Virus record (IMG/VR): IMGVR_UViG_3300042362_000321 | Location: 1-38,209 of that record | Reading direction: 5' to 3' (one strand) | DNA length: 38,209 bases | Source of the DNA: a virus | Shown: in pieces, positions 23,067-30,991 of the stretch | Layout of the letters: each line of letters opens with the position of its first letter | How positions within the stretch are numbered: the stretch's first letter is position 1 | Position numbers and translations under genes: made by a program | The notes under the pieces: generated by a model | The model's input: only the letters and a program-made list of their open reading frames with translations | What the model was told of the DNA's origin: nothing | Database searches by the model: none

Positions 23067-24128
23067 CTAGCTGGCGCCGTTGAAGAAGCCAAACCCGCTC
23101 GGATTCTTCACCACGAGACCGGCAATGGCCTCAACGAGGCGGGCAGGGCCGCCGCCGGCGTCAGGCAGATCCTTGACCTGGGGCAGCTTGGCGTAGCGGA
23201 CCTCGACCATGTCCATCGGGATGACGTAGCCCTTGTAGGCCTGAGCGGACAGCGAGGTGCTGTTCTTGCCGCCGACGAAGGTCGACGGATGCAGGATCAA
23301 GCGACCGAAGTCGCCCTCGAAGATGTCGATGGACGCCTTGAAGGTGTCGGCCGACAGGTCCTGGTTGAAGGTGCGGACGCTGGTGGCAGCGATGCTGTTG
23401 GCGTTGACGACCTGGGTGACGCCAGAGGCCGTGAGGTTGGTGAACGCACGCTTGAGCGTGGTGCCCAGGATGCAATCGTAGTCGCGGAAGGTGCCGGTGG
23501 CGCTGTAGATAGCGGTCAGCACGTTCTGGGCGGTGGCCTCGGTGAAGGAGGCGCTGGCGGTGGTGTCGACCGCGCCGGAAGCCGGCAGGAAGGGCGAACC
23601 GGAAGCGCACGCGCCGATGTTGGAGGCGTTGGTGTTGTTCAACCAGTTACCGAGAGAGCCGGTCAGGTAGGCGTTGGTCGAACCGTTGTCGGCCTGGGCG
23701 GCTTGATTGGTGCACATGAAGGTCGACTCCATGTCGCGCTTGATCTCAACGAGCTTCTTGGCGATGCCGTTGGCCAACTCATCAGTCACACCGGCGACGT
23801 CCTGGGTCTCGGCGATGAAACCGATGCGCAGATCGCGGCGGAAGGCCTGGCCGTAGTTGTTCAGACGGGTCCGGTTGACCACCGGGTTGGAGGCGCTGGC
23901 AACGGTCACGTCGGTGCCGTCGACCACGCCGGCAAGCACGGGGGCGCCGTAGTTGTCGACCTGCCAAGAGAACTGCATATTGCCGATGTCACGGCCCTTC
24001 GGGGCCATGGACACGAACGGGGTCGACTTGGCGTCGACGATGGCGATGTAGTCCGCCAGATCTTCACGAGCGGACGAGGTGGAAGCGAGCGGCACAGAGC
24101 CGCCCTGATTGGGCTGGAGTAGGGGCAT
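23067..24128 (-). CDS. Major capsid protein, HK97-fold, DUF5309-like (353 aa)
   Basis: An AAAAGGA about 11 bases upstream of ATG 24128 is a plausible ribosome site. The N-terminal quarter has SAREDLADYIAIVDAKSTPF, VSMAPKGRDI and FSWQVDNYGAPVLAG, then DGTDVTV. The pattern REDL-D-I...TPF-S...W-x-D-Y is typical of a DUF5309-type major capsid protein, which I recall as HK97-like. The middle carries long helices (NGIAKKLVEIKRDMESTFMC) and the C-terminus has MDMVEVRYAKLPQVKDLPDA. Length is normal. It directly follows a scaffold-like gene and is followed by a strong terminator, as expected for the most abundant virion protein. Confidence 0.88.
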   Translation of the reverse strand: MPLLQPNQGGSVPLASTSSAREDLADYIAIVDAKSTPFVSMAPKGRDIGNMQFSWQVDNYGAPVLAGVVDGTDVTVASASNPVVNRTRLNNYGQAFRRDLRIGFIAETQDVAGVTDELANGIAKKLVEIKRDMESTFMCTNQAAQADNGSTNAYLTGSLGNWLNNTNASNIGACASGSPFLPASGAVDTTASASFTEATAQNVLTAIYSATGTFRDYDCILGTTLKRAFTNLTASGVTQVVNANSIAATSVRTFNQDLSADTFKASIDIFEGDFGRLILHPSTFVGGKNSTSLSAQAYKGYVIPMDMVEVRYAKLPQVKDLPDAGGGPARLVEAIAGLVVKNPSGFGFFNGAS

Positions 24129-24131
24129 GGT

Positions 24132-25178
24132 TTAGAGCATCCTTTTGAGTACTTGGGCTAATTCGGTGGTCGTCCCGGACTTTCGGAACTGCGACTTGGC
24201 TGCATCCAAGCCGACCTTGGCCGCATCCTTCTTTGCAGGGATTGCGGTGGGTCGACCGGGCTGACTGGGTGCCTTGACCAGTGGGCGGGTGGCAGATGGC
24301 TTGCCCTTGGCGGACTCCTGCGCCAGACGCAACTTGCGCCCGGCAATGAAGTCACCGACCAGCACCTGGTACTCCGGCAGTGAGGCAATCTGCGGCAGTT
24401 GCCGCAGGACGGCCTGCGCTTCGGTGTACTCGGCAGCCGAACGGTCTTTCCACCATGGGTAGATGGTCTCGGCGATGGGCTTGATCTGCTGGTAGTTCTG
24501 CAGGAAGCGAGCTCTGGAGGGGATGTGCAGGTCGATGGCGTCTTCTACACGCCGCTTGATCTGCTTCACGTCCTCCGCGCTGTACTCCTTGCCCTCTACT
24601 TCGCAGCCGTCGATGTTGTCCTCGCACCACCGTTTCAGATTCCGGGCCTTGCTCCACTCATCGTTGAGTTTCGACACTTCCCAGACATCGGCAAACGGGT
24701 CTGCAGCGGACTGCACCGCGGTCGGCCTGTCGTTGGTCTGCTCCAGCTTGGTCTTGGCGTCGTTGAGCTCCCGCTCGAGCGCCTCGGCCTTCTCCAGCGC
24801 CTCTTTCTTCTGGCGCGTGAGCTTGTCGATGCGTTTGCGGTAGCCCAGCGATTCCTCGTCGCTGTTCTCTTCGGTCTCGGAAAGAACATCCTGCTCAGGC
24901 GACTCGGCCTGCGCATCCGTTTGTTCTGCGGTCGGCTCCGCATCCTCGGCCTGATCGTCCACGGAAGTGGCTTCCGGCTCCGGCGCTTGTCGCTCGACGG
25001 CTGACGCCTTCTCTTCCTCCCCGCTGAATCGTGTCTTCAGTAGCTTGGCCAACGCCGATTCGTCGAACTGCATCGGGTTGATTGGGGGCTGTGCCGTGTT
25101 TTGGGCAGGTTTCGCTTCCTGTGTATTCGTCGGGATGTCCATGCTTTTAGACCCTGCAAGCCGGGTATGCTGCGCCAT
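24132..25178 (-). CDS. Scaffolding protein-like (348 aa)
   Basis: Acidic, low-complexity N-terminal region (about 53-110, rich in Glu, Asp, Gln, Ala), then a strongly heptad-like coiled coil (about 113-150, RIDKLTRQKKEALEKAEALE). A helical middle with WWKDRSAAEYTEAQAVLRQL follows, and the C-terminal tail is basic (about 300-348, Lys-rich, ending VLKRML). Acidic helix-rich chain with basic C-terminus between portal and capsid genes is the classic scaffold profile: the basic tail binds the capsid protein during procapsid assembly. The start could instead be ATG 25142, which has AGGG upstream, whereas 25178 has no clear ribosome site. Confidence 0.75.
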   Translation of the reverse strand: MAQHTRLAGSKSMDIPTNTQEAKPAQNTAQPPINPMQFDESALAKLLKTRFSGEEEKASAVERQAPEPEATSVDDQAEDAEPTAEQTDAQAESPEQDVLSETEENSDEESLGYRKRIDKLTRQKKEALEKAEALERELNDAKTKLEQTNDRPTAVQSAADPFADVWEVSKLNDEWSKARNLKRWCEDNIDGCEVEGKEYSAEDVKQIKRRVEDAIDLHIPSRARFLQNYQQIKPIAETIYPWWKDRSAAEYTEAQAVLRQLPQIASLPEYQVLVGDFIAGRKLRLAQESAKGKPSATRPLVKAPSQPGRPTAIPAKKDAAKVGLDAAKSQFRKSGTTTELAQVLKRML

Positions 25179-25221
25179 GGTTGTTTAAGGCCAACCAAGA
25201 AGCCGTTGTGTGAGTGAGAGC

Positions 25222-25464
25222 CTAGAACTGACCGGAAGTCAATTCCCTCCCGTTTCTTAACGCACTGATTTGTGCGATGAGATCCTTGATCGCGGCTGCC
25301 CGGCCTGCGTTGTAGGCACGGTCCTCCGCGGAAAGTGATGGTAGGATGGCGCTGTGCACCTCGTCCCGTAGCGTGTCGTCGATGACCTGGCCCATTGCCT
25401 TGAGCACCGGGTGCTCCTCGGACACTGAGAGGGCCTCCGAGAGTTGTTCGTCGTTCAGTTTCAT
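25222..25464 (-). CDS. Small conserved phage protein between portal and scaffold (80 aa)
   Basis: ATG 25464 shares ATGA with the portal stop. The protein is helical: KLNDEQLSEALSVSEEHPVL, KAMGQVIDDTLRDEVHSAIL, then AEDRAYNAGRAAAIKDLIAQ. I recognise the closing AYNAGRAAAIKDL from small helical proteins that follow portal genes in other podoviruses; their function is not known. It may assist head assembly. A 43-base gap with a weak inverted repeat (TGGTTG/CAACCA) separates it from the scaffold gene. Confidence 0.65.
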   Translation of the reverse strand: MKLNDEQLSEALSVSEEHPVLKAMGQVIDDTLRDEVHSAILPSLSAEDRAYNAGRAAAIKDLIAQISALRNGRELTSGQF

Positions 25465-27548
25465 TGGACTCCGAGGCGGCCGGTGATGGCGTTCTGCTGC
25501 TGCTGCACGCTAAACTGCAGGTTCTCAATGTACTTCTGCAGGTTGGCCTGAAAGAGCGGGTCCTGCTGAAGCTGGGCCTGATATTTGGGGTTGGATTGCA
25601 GGACTTGCTGAGAGAATTGGAGACGCATGGGCGCGGTGGGGTCGTTCTCCCGGAGCTGGGGCGGGTTGCCGAGGGACATCAGCGCGATCTCGTCGTTGGT
25701 CTCGTTGAACATCTTCTGCGCGGCGGGGCCCTGCTGCATCACCAGCTCGCTGGCCAGGGTCGGGTCGATGGCCCGGAGGGCGACGGAGATGAGCTTGGCG
25801 CGGTCGATGACGCCGGCGGTGTCGAGGGGCAGGACGAGGGTGGAGATGGCTTTGAGTTTCTCGGTGACCAGGTCGGTCGAGAGCTCGCGGATGTCGAACT
25901 TCAGCATCACGTCGAAGTCCTGAATGTCGGGCGGGAGCGGGGTGGCCGAGGCTGTGATGCGCTGGATCTCGGCTGGGCCGATGTATTGCAAAGTCAAGGA
26001 CAATACCTGGCGGAAGGCCTCGGTCCAGCCGTGCAGCCAGTTGTTGATCAGGCGCTGCTGGCGCATCTGGGTGATGACCGGGGGGACCTTCTCGGTGGGG
26101 CGGCCGAAGTAGCGGTCGGTCTGGGCCTCGATGGCTGCGATCAGTTGGAAGGCCACACCGGGCTCCCGGGCGGGCGGTTGCAGGAAGCCGATCTCGCCGC
26201 GGCGCAGGACAGGGATCTGGATGGCCGGGCCGATCTTCAGGTTGCCGCCGCGGGTCTTGGGGACCTCGATGGGGGGCAGGGTGGCCAGGGACGTGTAGTC
26301 GAAGATGCTGTCGCGCTGGGCCTTGACCTCGTGCTGCCAGGTCGAGCAGACCTCGGGCACGCCGCGGCTCTCGGTGATCTGGCGGTGGATGAGCTCGGAA
26401 CGCCAGATGACGAAGGGGTACTGCCCGTGCGCGTAGTCCAGGGCCTCGAAGTAGCCCCACTTGTCGCCGACCTGGGGGCTGAAGACGGTGTAGAACACGC
26501 CCGGGATGCCGTCGGAGTCGATTGACTTCTGGTAGGCGTAGACCACCTCGATCAGGTTCTCGCGGTCGAGGATGGAGTTTTCGGCCAGGCCGACGGCGCC
26601 GTAGGTGTAGGCCGAGTAGTCGCTGAAGCGGCCCATCGTGTTGATGGCCTCCTGGGCCCACTCGGCGTCCCACTCCTCGGTCTCGACCTTGTTCAGGAGC
26701 TGGGCCTCGGTCATGTAGAACCGGCGGAAGACCACCCGGGCACTCTGGATGTCGGTGGTCTCGGGCGGGAAGACCAGCTCGTCGTAGGGGGCCAGGGCTG
26801 CGACCATGGGCTTGTTCGTGACCATCGTGGGGATGGGGAACTCGCACTCGCCATCGGTGCGCAGGTCGCGGATGGCCTTCAAGGCCCGGCGCTTACGCAG
26901 GTTGGGGAAGGCCGAGAGGAGGAGCTCCGCGGATTGGTCGTCGGCCTCGGGGTTGGCGATGAGGTTGGGCAGGTCGGCCAGGATGGAGTCTTGGGGGGAC
27001 TGGGCGGCCAGGGCCATGATCTGGTCCATGGTCAGGTACTGCTCCTTTTGACCCATCTCCTGCTGCCAGGTGACGTGCACGCCGGCCCAGCCGTAGGTCC
27101 AGAGGTACTGGGAGAGCAGCTCGACCTCGCGGGTGAGGTCATTGTACATCTTCGCGTTGACCGTCCAGTCCATCAGGTTGTGCGCGGTGACGGCCTGGTC
27201 GAGCTGGCTGATGTTGGTGGGGCTGACGCGGAGCATCGAGCGCCAGAAGGAGGTGCTGCAGAGGTCCACGAGGCCGTTGATCACCTCGTCGGCAAGCGGG
27301 ATGCGGGTGTCGGAGGCACCGTCCCAGGGGAATGCCGGCTTGTTGCGGTTGGTATCATTCCACTTCTTGCCATCGTCGGTCTGCCCAGGCCAGCGGCAGT
27401 AGCGCACATTCTCGGCATTCTCGACCCGGGCGAAGACGCCGTAGTCGGTGGCCGAGCGCCGCAGCTCCTCGGTCAGTGCGCTGACATTGGGCTCGTCGCC
27501 GACCCGTGCCATCACGTCGGTTGCCTGCTTGTAGGAATCTCCTTGCAT
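25461..27548 (-). CDS. Portal protein (695 aa)
   Basis: The start is set at ATG 27548, 11 bases after the terminase stop; an ATG at 27584 would overlap the terminase by 25 bases. Early parts have KPAFPWDGASDTRIPLADEV, then LCSTSFWRSMLRVSPTN. The middle contains RRFYMTEAQLLNKVE and YPFVIWRSELIHRQITESRG, with ILDRENLIEVVYAYQ. The C-terminus is Gln-rich (QVLQSNPKYQAQLQQDPLFQ) and likely helical. Large size, FPW-x-G-ASD, the mixed wing and stem pattern and position between terminase and scaffold identify it as the portal through which DNA enters and leaves the head. Confidence 0.85.
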   Translation of the reverse strand: MQGDSYKQATDVMARVGDEPNVSALTEELRRSATDYGVFARVENAENVRYCRWPGQTDDGKKWNDTNRNKPAFPWDGASDTRIPLADEVINGLVDLCSTSFWRSMLRVSPTNISQLDQAVTAHNLMDWTVNAKMYNDLTREVELLSQYLWTYGWAGVHVTWQQEMGQKEQYLTMDQIMALAAQSPQDSILADLPNLIANPEADDQSAELLLSAFPNLRKRRALKAIRDLRTDGECEFPIPTMVTNKPMVAALAPYDELVFPPETTDIQSARVVFRRFYMTEAQLLNKVETEEWDAEWAQEAINTMGRFSDYSAYTYGAVGLAENSILDRENLIEVVYAYQKSIDSDGIPGVFYTVFSPQVGDKWGYFEALDYAHGQYPFVIWRSELIHRQITESRGVPEVCSTWQHEVKAQRDSIFDYTSLATLPPIEVPKTRGGNLKIGPAIQIPVLRRGEIGFLQPPAREPGVAFQLIAAIEAQTDRYFGRPTEKVPPVITQMRQQRLINNWLHGWTEAFRQVLSLTLQYIGPAEIQRITASATPLPPDIQDFDVMLKFDIRELSTDLVTEKLKAISTLVLPLDTAGVIDRAKLISVALRAIDPTLASELVMQQGPAAQKMFNETNDEIALMSLGNPPQLRENDPTAPMRLQFSQQVLQSNPKYQAQLQQDPLFQANLQKYIENLQFSVQQQQNAITGRLGVQ

Positions 27549-27559
27549 AGTGAAATGGT

Positions 27560-29266
27560 TTAGTATCCGCCGCCGCCGCGACAATCAAAGCCCCCATGGC
27601 CTACGAACGCAAGACCGGAGACCAAAAGCATCCCCAGGCAGTCGATGGGATCCTTGGTGCAGCCCTTCTGCCCGTCGCGGCCGGTGTGCTCGGAGAGTGC
27701 GTAGGTGAGGTTGGCGCAGTTGTCGGTGATGTAGAGGGAGGGCTCGTTGAGCGGGGTGAGAGGCTGGGTGGCGTCGTAGGAGAGGAGCGAGTTGATGGCA
27801 CTGGTGCGCTGGTCGACGGGCACGCCGGGTGCCGGAATGAATGCCATGGGCTCGTCGAGGGGGTTGTCGGACTCGGCCAGGAGGTCGATGAGGGTCGTGC
27901 CGCCGGCCTCGGAGAGAGCGGGGGAACCGCCGGCCTTGGGGTCGATCAGGCGCATCACGGGCTCGCCGTAGCCGAGCTCGGACTCGATCTGGCGGAAGAG
28001 GGCGCGGTACTCGGAGATGGAACGGCCGGCATCTAGGGTTTGCGCGGGGCCGAGCTTGCCGTCGGGCTTTTCGCTGGGCAGGGCCCACTCGCCGTAGTTG
28101 CTGAAGTCCGGGAACTCGCGGACCACGATGCGCTTGCCATCCTCGTAGACGAGCAGCCAGAGGCAGAACCAATTCCGGGCGCCTGCGGGATCGCAGACCA
28201 TGTACAGGGTGCCGCCGGGGGGCACTTTGGATGATGGGATGCAGTGGATGTCGGGGCGGAAACGGGCGAAGGCCTTGCCGATGTTGTCCGAGGCCCAGCC
28301 GTAGGCCCGGGTCAGGATCTGGCCCATGGGCGAGGTGACCAGCTTGCTCTTCATCTCGTCGAAGGGGTTGTAGGGATTGTCCTCCGAGAAGAAGAACACG
28401 GTGCGACGGTTGGTCTGGGGCTGCACCATGGTGCGGGCGGCCTTGCCGAGGGGCCAGGTGGGCAAGGCCTGCTTGCCCTTGATGAGCTCGGCGTCGTGGA
28501 AAGCGGAGATTGAGGAGCCGGCGGTGAACTCCTTGTAGACGCTGGCGACGCCTTCGAGGGGTGTCTGGGTGACCAGGAGCTTGCCGCGGCGGGTGATCAG
28601 GCGGTAGCGCAGTGTGTCCACCCAGGACTGAGGAACAAGCTCGTCGCACCAGATCAGGTCGGCCTCACGGCCTTCGATGGTGTTCTCGGATTGGGTGTAG
28701 TTCAAAAAGTCGCAGCGTGATCCGTTGGGCAGGATGAATGAACCGTCGGTGAAGCCATTCTTGCGGCTGTAGTTGAGGTAGTGGATACGGCCCTTCTTGG
28801 TGGCCCGGAGGGCGACGGGCAGGTAGTTGTAGATGGCGGGCTGTTGGACGGTGACCGAGGTGGCGTGCGATGTGTGGCAGCACAGGACAGATGCGTTTTC
28901 CTTCTCGAGGAGGGTTTGCACCACGCGGCGTGCGGCCCAGAGGGTTTTACCTGCGCGGTTGCCGCCGGAGATGAGGAGCTCCTGGGTGGCCTGGAACTCG
29001 GTGTTGGCGATCTCCCAGTGGTCCGGGATGTAGCCGTAGGTGTAGGGGTCGGCCTTTTCGAGGAGGACGAGCTGGGTGCGCTTCTGCTTCAGCTCGAGTG
29101 CGCGGGGGTGCGAGGCGTCGACCCGAGGGATGACGGGGTGCAGGGGTTGCTCGTTCCACCAAATGGTGTTGCAGGCCTCGGTGCAGAAGCGCTTCTGCTT
29201 GGGGCCTTCGCGCTGCTTGATGATATCGAAGGGCTTGGAGCAGGTGAGGCAGAGTGGTTGGGTCAT
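27560..29266 (-). CDS. terL: Terminase large subunit with N-terminal zinc finger (568 aa)
   Basis: DNA-packaging motor. The ATPase domain has Walker A GGNRAGKT (101-108) and Walker B ADLIWCDEL with Asp208-Glu209. The nuclease domain has YMVCDPAG (Asp359), RLIDPKAG (Asp442) and a C-terminal DPIDCLGM (Asp539/Asp542), the three acidic clusters of the RNase H-like nuclease. Unusually, residues 1-35 form a separate zinc-finger-like unit with C6-x2-C9 and C28-x3-C32, rich in basic residues, possibly a DNA-recognition finger. The C-terminus ends in a Gly-rich tail. ATG 29266 follows a 299-base gap with repeats. The portal starts 11 bases after the stop. Confidence 0.9.
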   Translation of the reverse strand: MTQPLCLTCSKPFDIIKQREGPKQKRFCTEACNTIWWNEQPLHPVIPRVDASHPRALELKQKRTQLVLLEKADPYTYGYIPDHWEIANTEFQATQELLISGGNRAGKTLWAARRVVQTLLEKENASVLCCHTSHATSVTVQQPAIYNYLPVALRATKKGRIHYLNYSRKNGFTDGSFILPNGSRCDFLNYTQSENTIEGREADLIWCDELVPQSWVDTLRYRLITRRGKLLVTQTPLEGVASVYKEFTAGSSISAFHDAELIKGKQALPTWPLGKAARTMVQPQTNRRTVFFFSEDNPYNPFDEMKSKLVTSPMGQILTRAYGWASDNIGKAFARFRPDIHCIPSSKVPPGGTLYMVCDPAGARNWFCLWLLVYEDGKRIVVREFPDFSNYGEWALPSEKPDGKLGPAQTLDAGRSISEYRALFRQIESELGYGEPVMRLIDPKAGGSPALSEAGGTTLIDLLAESDNPLDEPMAFIPAPGVPVDQRTSAINSLLSYDATQPLTPLNEPSLYITDNCANLTYALSEHTGRDGQKGCTKDPIDCLGMLLVSGLAFVGHGGFDCRGGGGY

Positions 29267-29375
29267 TTATCAATATTTTTCGTTTTAGAGAACCCGTCGA
29301 CTTTTAGCGTCGCCGCGGAATGCCCGACCCCCTCCCCCGGGGGGGCGGTGGCTGCCTTGTGCTTGCCTGGGCGCC

Positions 29376-29399
29376 GCGGGCGGGTGCTGCGGGCGGGTG
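29376..29399. repeat. Tandem 11-base direct repeat GCGGGCGGGTG
   Basis: GCGGGCGGGTG occurs at 29376-29386 and exactly again at 29389-29399, a 13-base period. It sits in a strongly GC-rich patch of the terminase gap. Confidence 0.8.
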
Positions 29400-29456
29400 T
29401 CAATCTGGGACTGATAATCCATTTTATCGTACCTTGGATGGGGGCAGCGACCACCA

Positions 29457-29554
29457 GAATCGAACCGTTTGTTAGCACTGACGTTAGCACTGGCGGTTGA
29501 TGCAGCTCGAAAGCCCTGCAAACAGGGGCAATGCTGCGTACAGGGAATCGAACC
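29457..29554 (-). repeat. Direct repeat GGTTCGATTC resembling tRNA T-arm loops (29457-29466 and 29545-29554)
   Basis: On the minus strand GGTTCGATTC occurs twice, 88 bases apart. Each is preceded by GTGCTAAC and followed by GC-rich sequence, so about 55 bases around each can be loosely aligned. The match to a T-arm is good but no cloverleaf folds around either, and the upstream half of one lies in a coding region. Duplicated signal or remnant of tRNA-derived DNA are both possible. Confidence 0.5.
29471..29492. repeat. Tandem repeat GTTAGCACTG, part of a dispersed GTTAGCAC series
   Basis: GTTAGCACTG lies at 29471-29480 and again at 29483-29492 (12-base period). GTTAGCAC recurs in the same direction at 29572-29579 and, inside the small-terminase gene, at 29717-29724. 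Iterated short sites near terminase genes could be binding sites for the DNA-binding small subunit. Confidence 0.7.
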
Positions 29555-29565
29555 CTTGGTTAAGT

Positions 29566-30183
29566 TCAGAGGTTAGCACCGTCTGGGATCTGCTCGTCGT
29601 TGACGGGGGTTACATCGCGCTCCTTGAGGTCCTTCATCAGGTCGCGGTGGCTCACAGAGGCGGTCATGGCGAGGTGGATGCTGGTGGGCTGGCCTTTGAT
29701 CGTAGCCAGCTTGTCTGTTAGCACGGCTACTGATACGGGTAAGCTACGGTCATCAATGAAAGCCATTGATTCTTGAGCCAATCGCCTCGTTCCTTTCCAG
29801 ATTGCGACCTCCAGGAACCCTGTGACGTCTTTCCGCCAGTCTTCCTCATTCTCTGGATAATCCACCGGCACCTTGACTCCTCTGATGTACTTGAAGGCGG
29901 TGTGCTCGCTCAACCCTGTCTCTGAAGCAATGGTGGCAAGTGACTTGTTGGCCACGATACCCTCCACAATCTTGTCAGCCTTGTCTTGGTCTAGCTTAGA
30001 GTTTGGGTGTTGGTTGGTCGGTGGCTTGACGTAACCAACCTCTTCTGCGGCCTTCTTGATCTTGTCTTTGAACTCCTTGGGCAGCTTGGGGTCATCACGC
30101 AGTGCCCACGTTACGCGGTTTCTGTCTGTCCCGGCCTTTGCCGCCACATCATTCAGTGACGCCCTTGTCTTCTTACCCGGCAT
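29566..30183 (-). CDS. Terminase small subunit-like protein with LacI-type HTH (205 aa)
   Basis: Residues 8-53 (SLNDVAAKAGTDRNRVTWAL, then a helix ending AAEEVGYVKPP) match the LacI-family helix-turn-helix and hinge start, including the DVA-x-AG head and the A-x-E-x-GY end. A second HTH follows at about 80-102 (SLATIASETGLSEHTAFKYI). The C-terminal half (VAIWKGTRRLAQESMAFIDD, then VSVAVLTDKLATIKGQPTS) resembles the HTH-plus-helical layout I associate with phage small terminase subunits. There is no sugar-binding domain, so it is not a normal LacI repressor. Location before terL supports a DNA-recognition role in packaging. The start could also be ATG 30192, slightly longer. Confidence 0.6.
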   Translation of the reverse strand: MPGKKTRASLNDVAAKAGTDRNRVTWALRDDPKLPKEFKDKIKKAAEEVGYVKPPTNQHPNSKLDQDKADKIVEGIVANKSLATIASETGLSEHTAFKYIRGVKVPVDYPENEEDWRKDVTGFLEVAIWKGTRRLAQESMAFIDDRSLPVSVAVLTDKLATIKGQPTSIHLAMTASVSHRDLMKDLKERDVTPVNDEQIPDGANL

Positions 30184-30991
30184 AAGGCGCAAAGCTAAAG
30201 GGGAACTCTCCCCAGTGGTTGAGCTGTTTCTTGGGCTTCATGGAGTAGTGCTTCACTCCGGCCAGGGTCATCCTGACCGCGGCTGCGTAATCCTCACTGA
30301 GATACTCGAGTTTACCGGGCATGGATTCCATGGCCAGGGGCATCCACAGGGTCGGGAAGCGCTCGACGCGCACATCCTCGCACCAGTCGATCCTGTAGGG
30401 GTTCTGCACTCCTGACCCTTCCAGCGCTTCAAGCGTTGCCAGAAGGCATTTGCGGGGGATTGCGAGGCATCCCGATGCGAACATGGTGATGGGCACCAGC
30501 TCAGAGGCGCACTCAGCGTCATTCACCTGATGCTTCAGGGCCTGCAGGTGCTCCACCTTCGGGCGTAGGGCCGGCCTGGCGGGCAGTGAGCGGCATGAGT
30601 AGGGGATGCAGACGGTTGCCTGGTGCTCATGGGCCAACTCGGCCATGCGGACCACATCGGCCGCGGCGAACTCGATGTCGTGGTCGAGCTGCACCCACAC
30701 ATCCTTGCCCGAGTCCAAGAACCACTTGGTGGCACGGCACCGGGAGCGGCTAATGAGGGCATCCTCCCGGATGGTGCGCAGATCGGTCTGCCTGTCACTA
30801 CGGGCGAACGTAGCCGTCAGGTCGACCCAGGACATCATGCACGCAGCACTGATGCCACCGTAGGCGTAAAGCGAGACATGGATGGAAGGCCTGGTGCCTG
30901 CCTGGGTTACTGCCTGCACCTTGCTGGTCGGCTGCGGTGCGTAAATGAATGGATCTTCCATCTGTGGGGATTCTGCCTTGTTTGCGGTCAT
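30173..30991 (-). CDS. Glycosyltransferase-like (GT-A type) protein (272 aa)
   Basis: The pattern LISRSRCRATKWFLDSGKDV followed by WVQLDHDIEFAAADVVRMAE contains D103-H-D105, the DxD metal-sugar site of GT-A glycosyltransferases. Further on come ITMFASGCLAIPRKCL and LEYLSEDYAAAVRMTLAGVK (S-E-D at 232-234, near the usual acceptor-binding position), ending KKQLNHWGEFPF. This matches the order seen in phage-encoded family 2-like transferases. The substrate is unknown: it could modify host surface polysaccharide, virion protein or phage DNA bases. It lies between an HTH gene and the small terminase, overlapping the latter by a few bases. Confidence 0.7.
   Translation of the reverse strand: MTANKAESPQMEDPFIYAPQPTSKVQAVTQAGTRPSIHVSLYAYGGISAACMMSWVDLTATFARSDRQTDLRTIREDALISRSRCRATKWFLDSGKDVWVQLDHDIEFAAADVVRMAELAHEHQATVCIPYSCRSLPARPALRPKVEHLQALKHQVNDAECASELVPITMFASGCLAIPRKCLLATLEALEGSGVQNPYRIDWCEDVRVERFPTLWMPLAMESMPGKLEYLSEDYAAAVRMTLAGVKHYSMKPKKQLNHWGEFPFSFAPYAG

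Larger units (their letters stand above)
29267..29565. other. Largest non-coding segment: repeat-rich gap between terminase genes
   Basis: No convincing gene. The segment holds a GC-rich inverted run (C-rich then G-rich, about 29328-29346), an 11-base tandem repeat, a 10-base tandem repeat, a 10-base direct repeat 88 bases apart, and a CCCTG-CAAA-CAGGG stem-loop (about 29514-29527). A 75-codon frame ending in the ATGA of terL is open here, but its sequence looks random and contains the repeats. The position next to both terminase subunits makes a packaging-recognition or transcription-control site plausible (inference). No clear sigma70 promoter was found. Confidence 0.6.

Noticed and set aside
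22858-24122. Long plus-strand frames opposite the capsid gene
   Set aside because: Antisense to a well-supported capsid gene, no family resemblance, and no plus-strand signals.
25525-26847. 440-codon minus-strand frame inside the portal gene
   Set aside because: Shifted frame of a convincing portal gene, dominated by Arg, Pro, His and Gly.
29263-29490. 75-codon minus-strand frame ending in the ATGA of terL
   Set aside because: GTG start inside a tandem repeat, low-complexity random-looking protein, and overlap with several short repeats. The ATGA match alone is weak evidence because terL begins ATG-A.
29440-29640. Two tRNA genes or an attP site suggested by GGTTCGATTC on the minus strand
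   Set aside because: No acceptor stem pairs with the 3' sides and no anticodon or D-arm folds; the upstream half of one overlaps a coding region. There is no integrase to use an att site.
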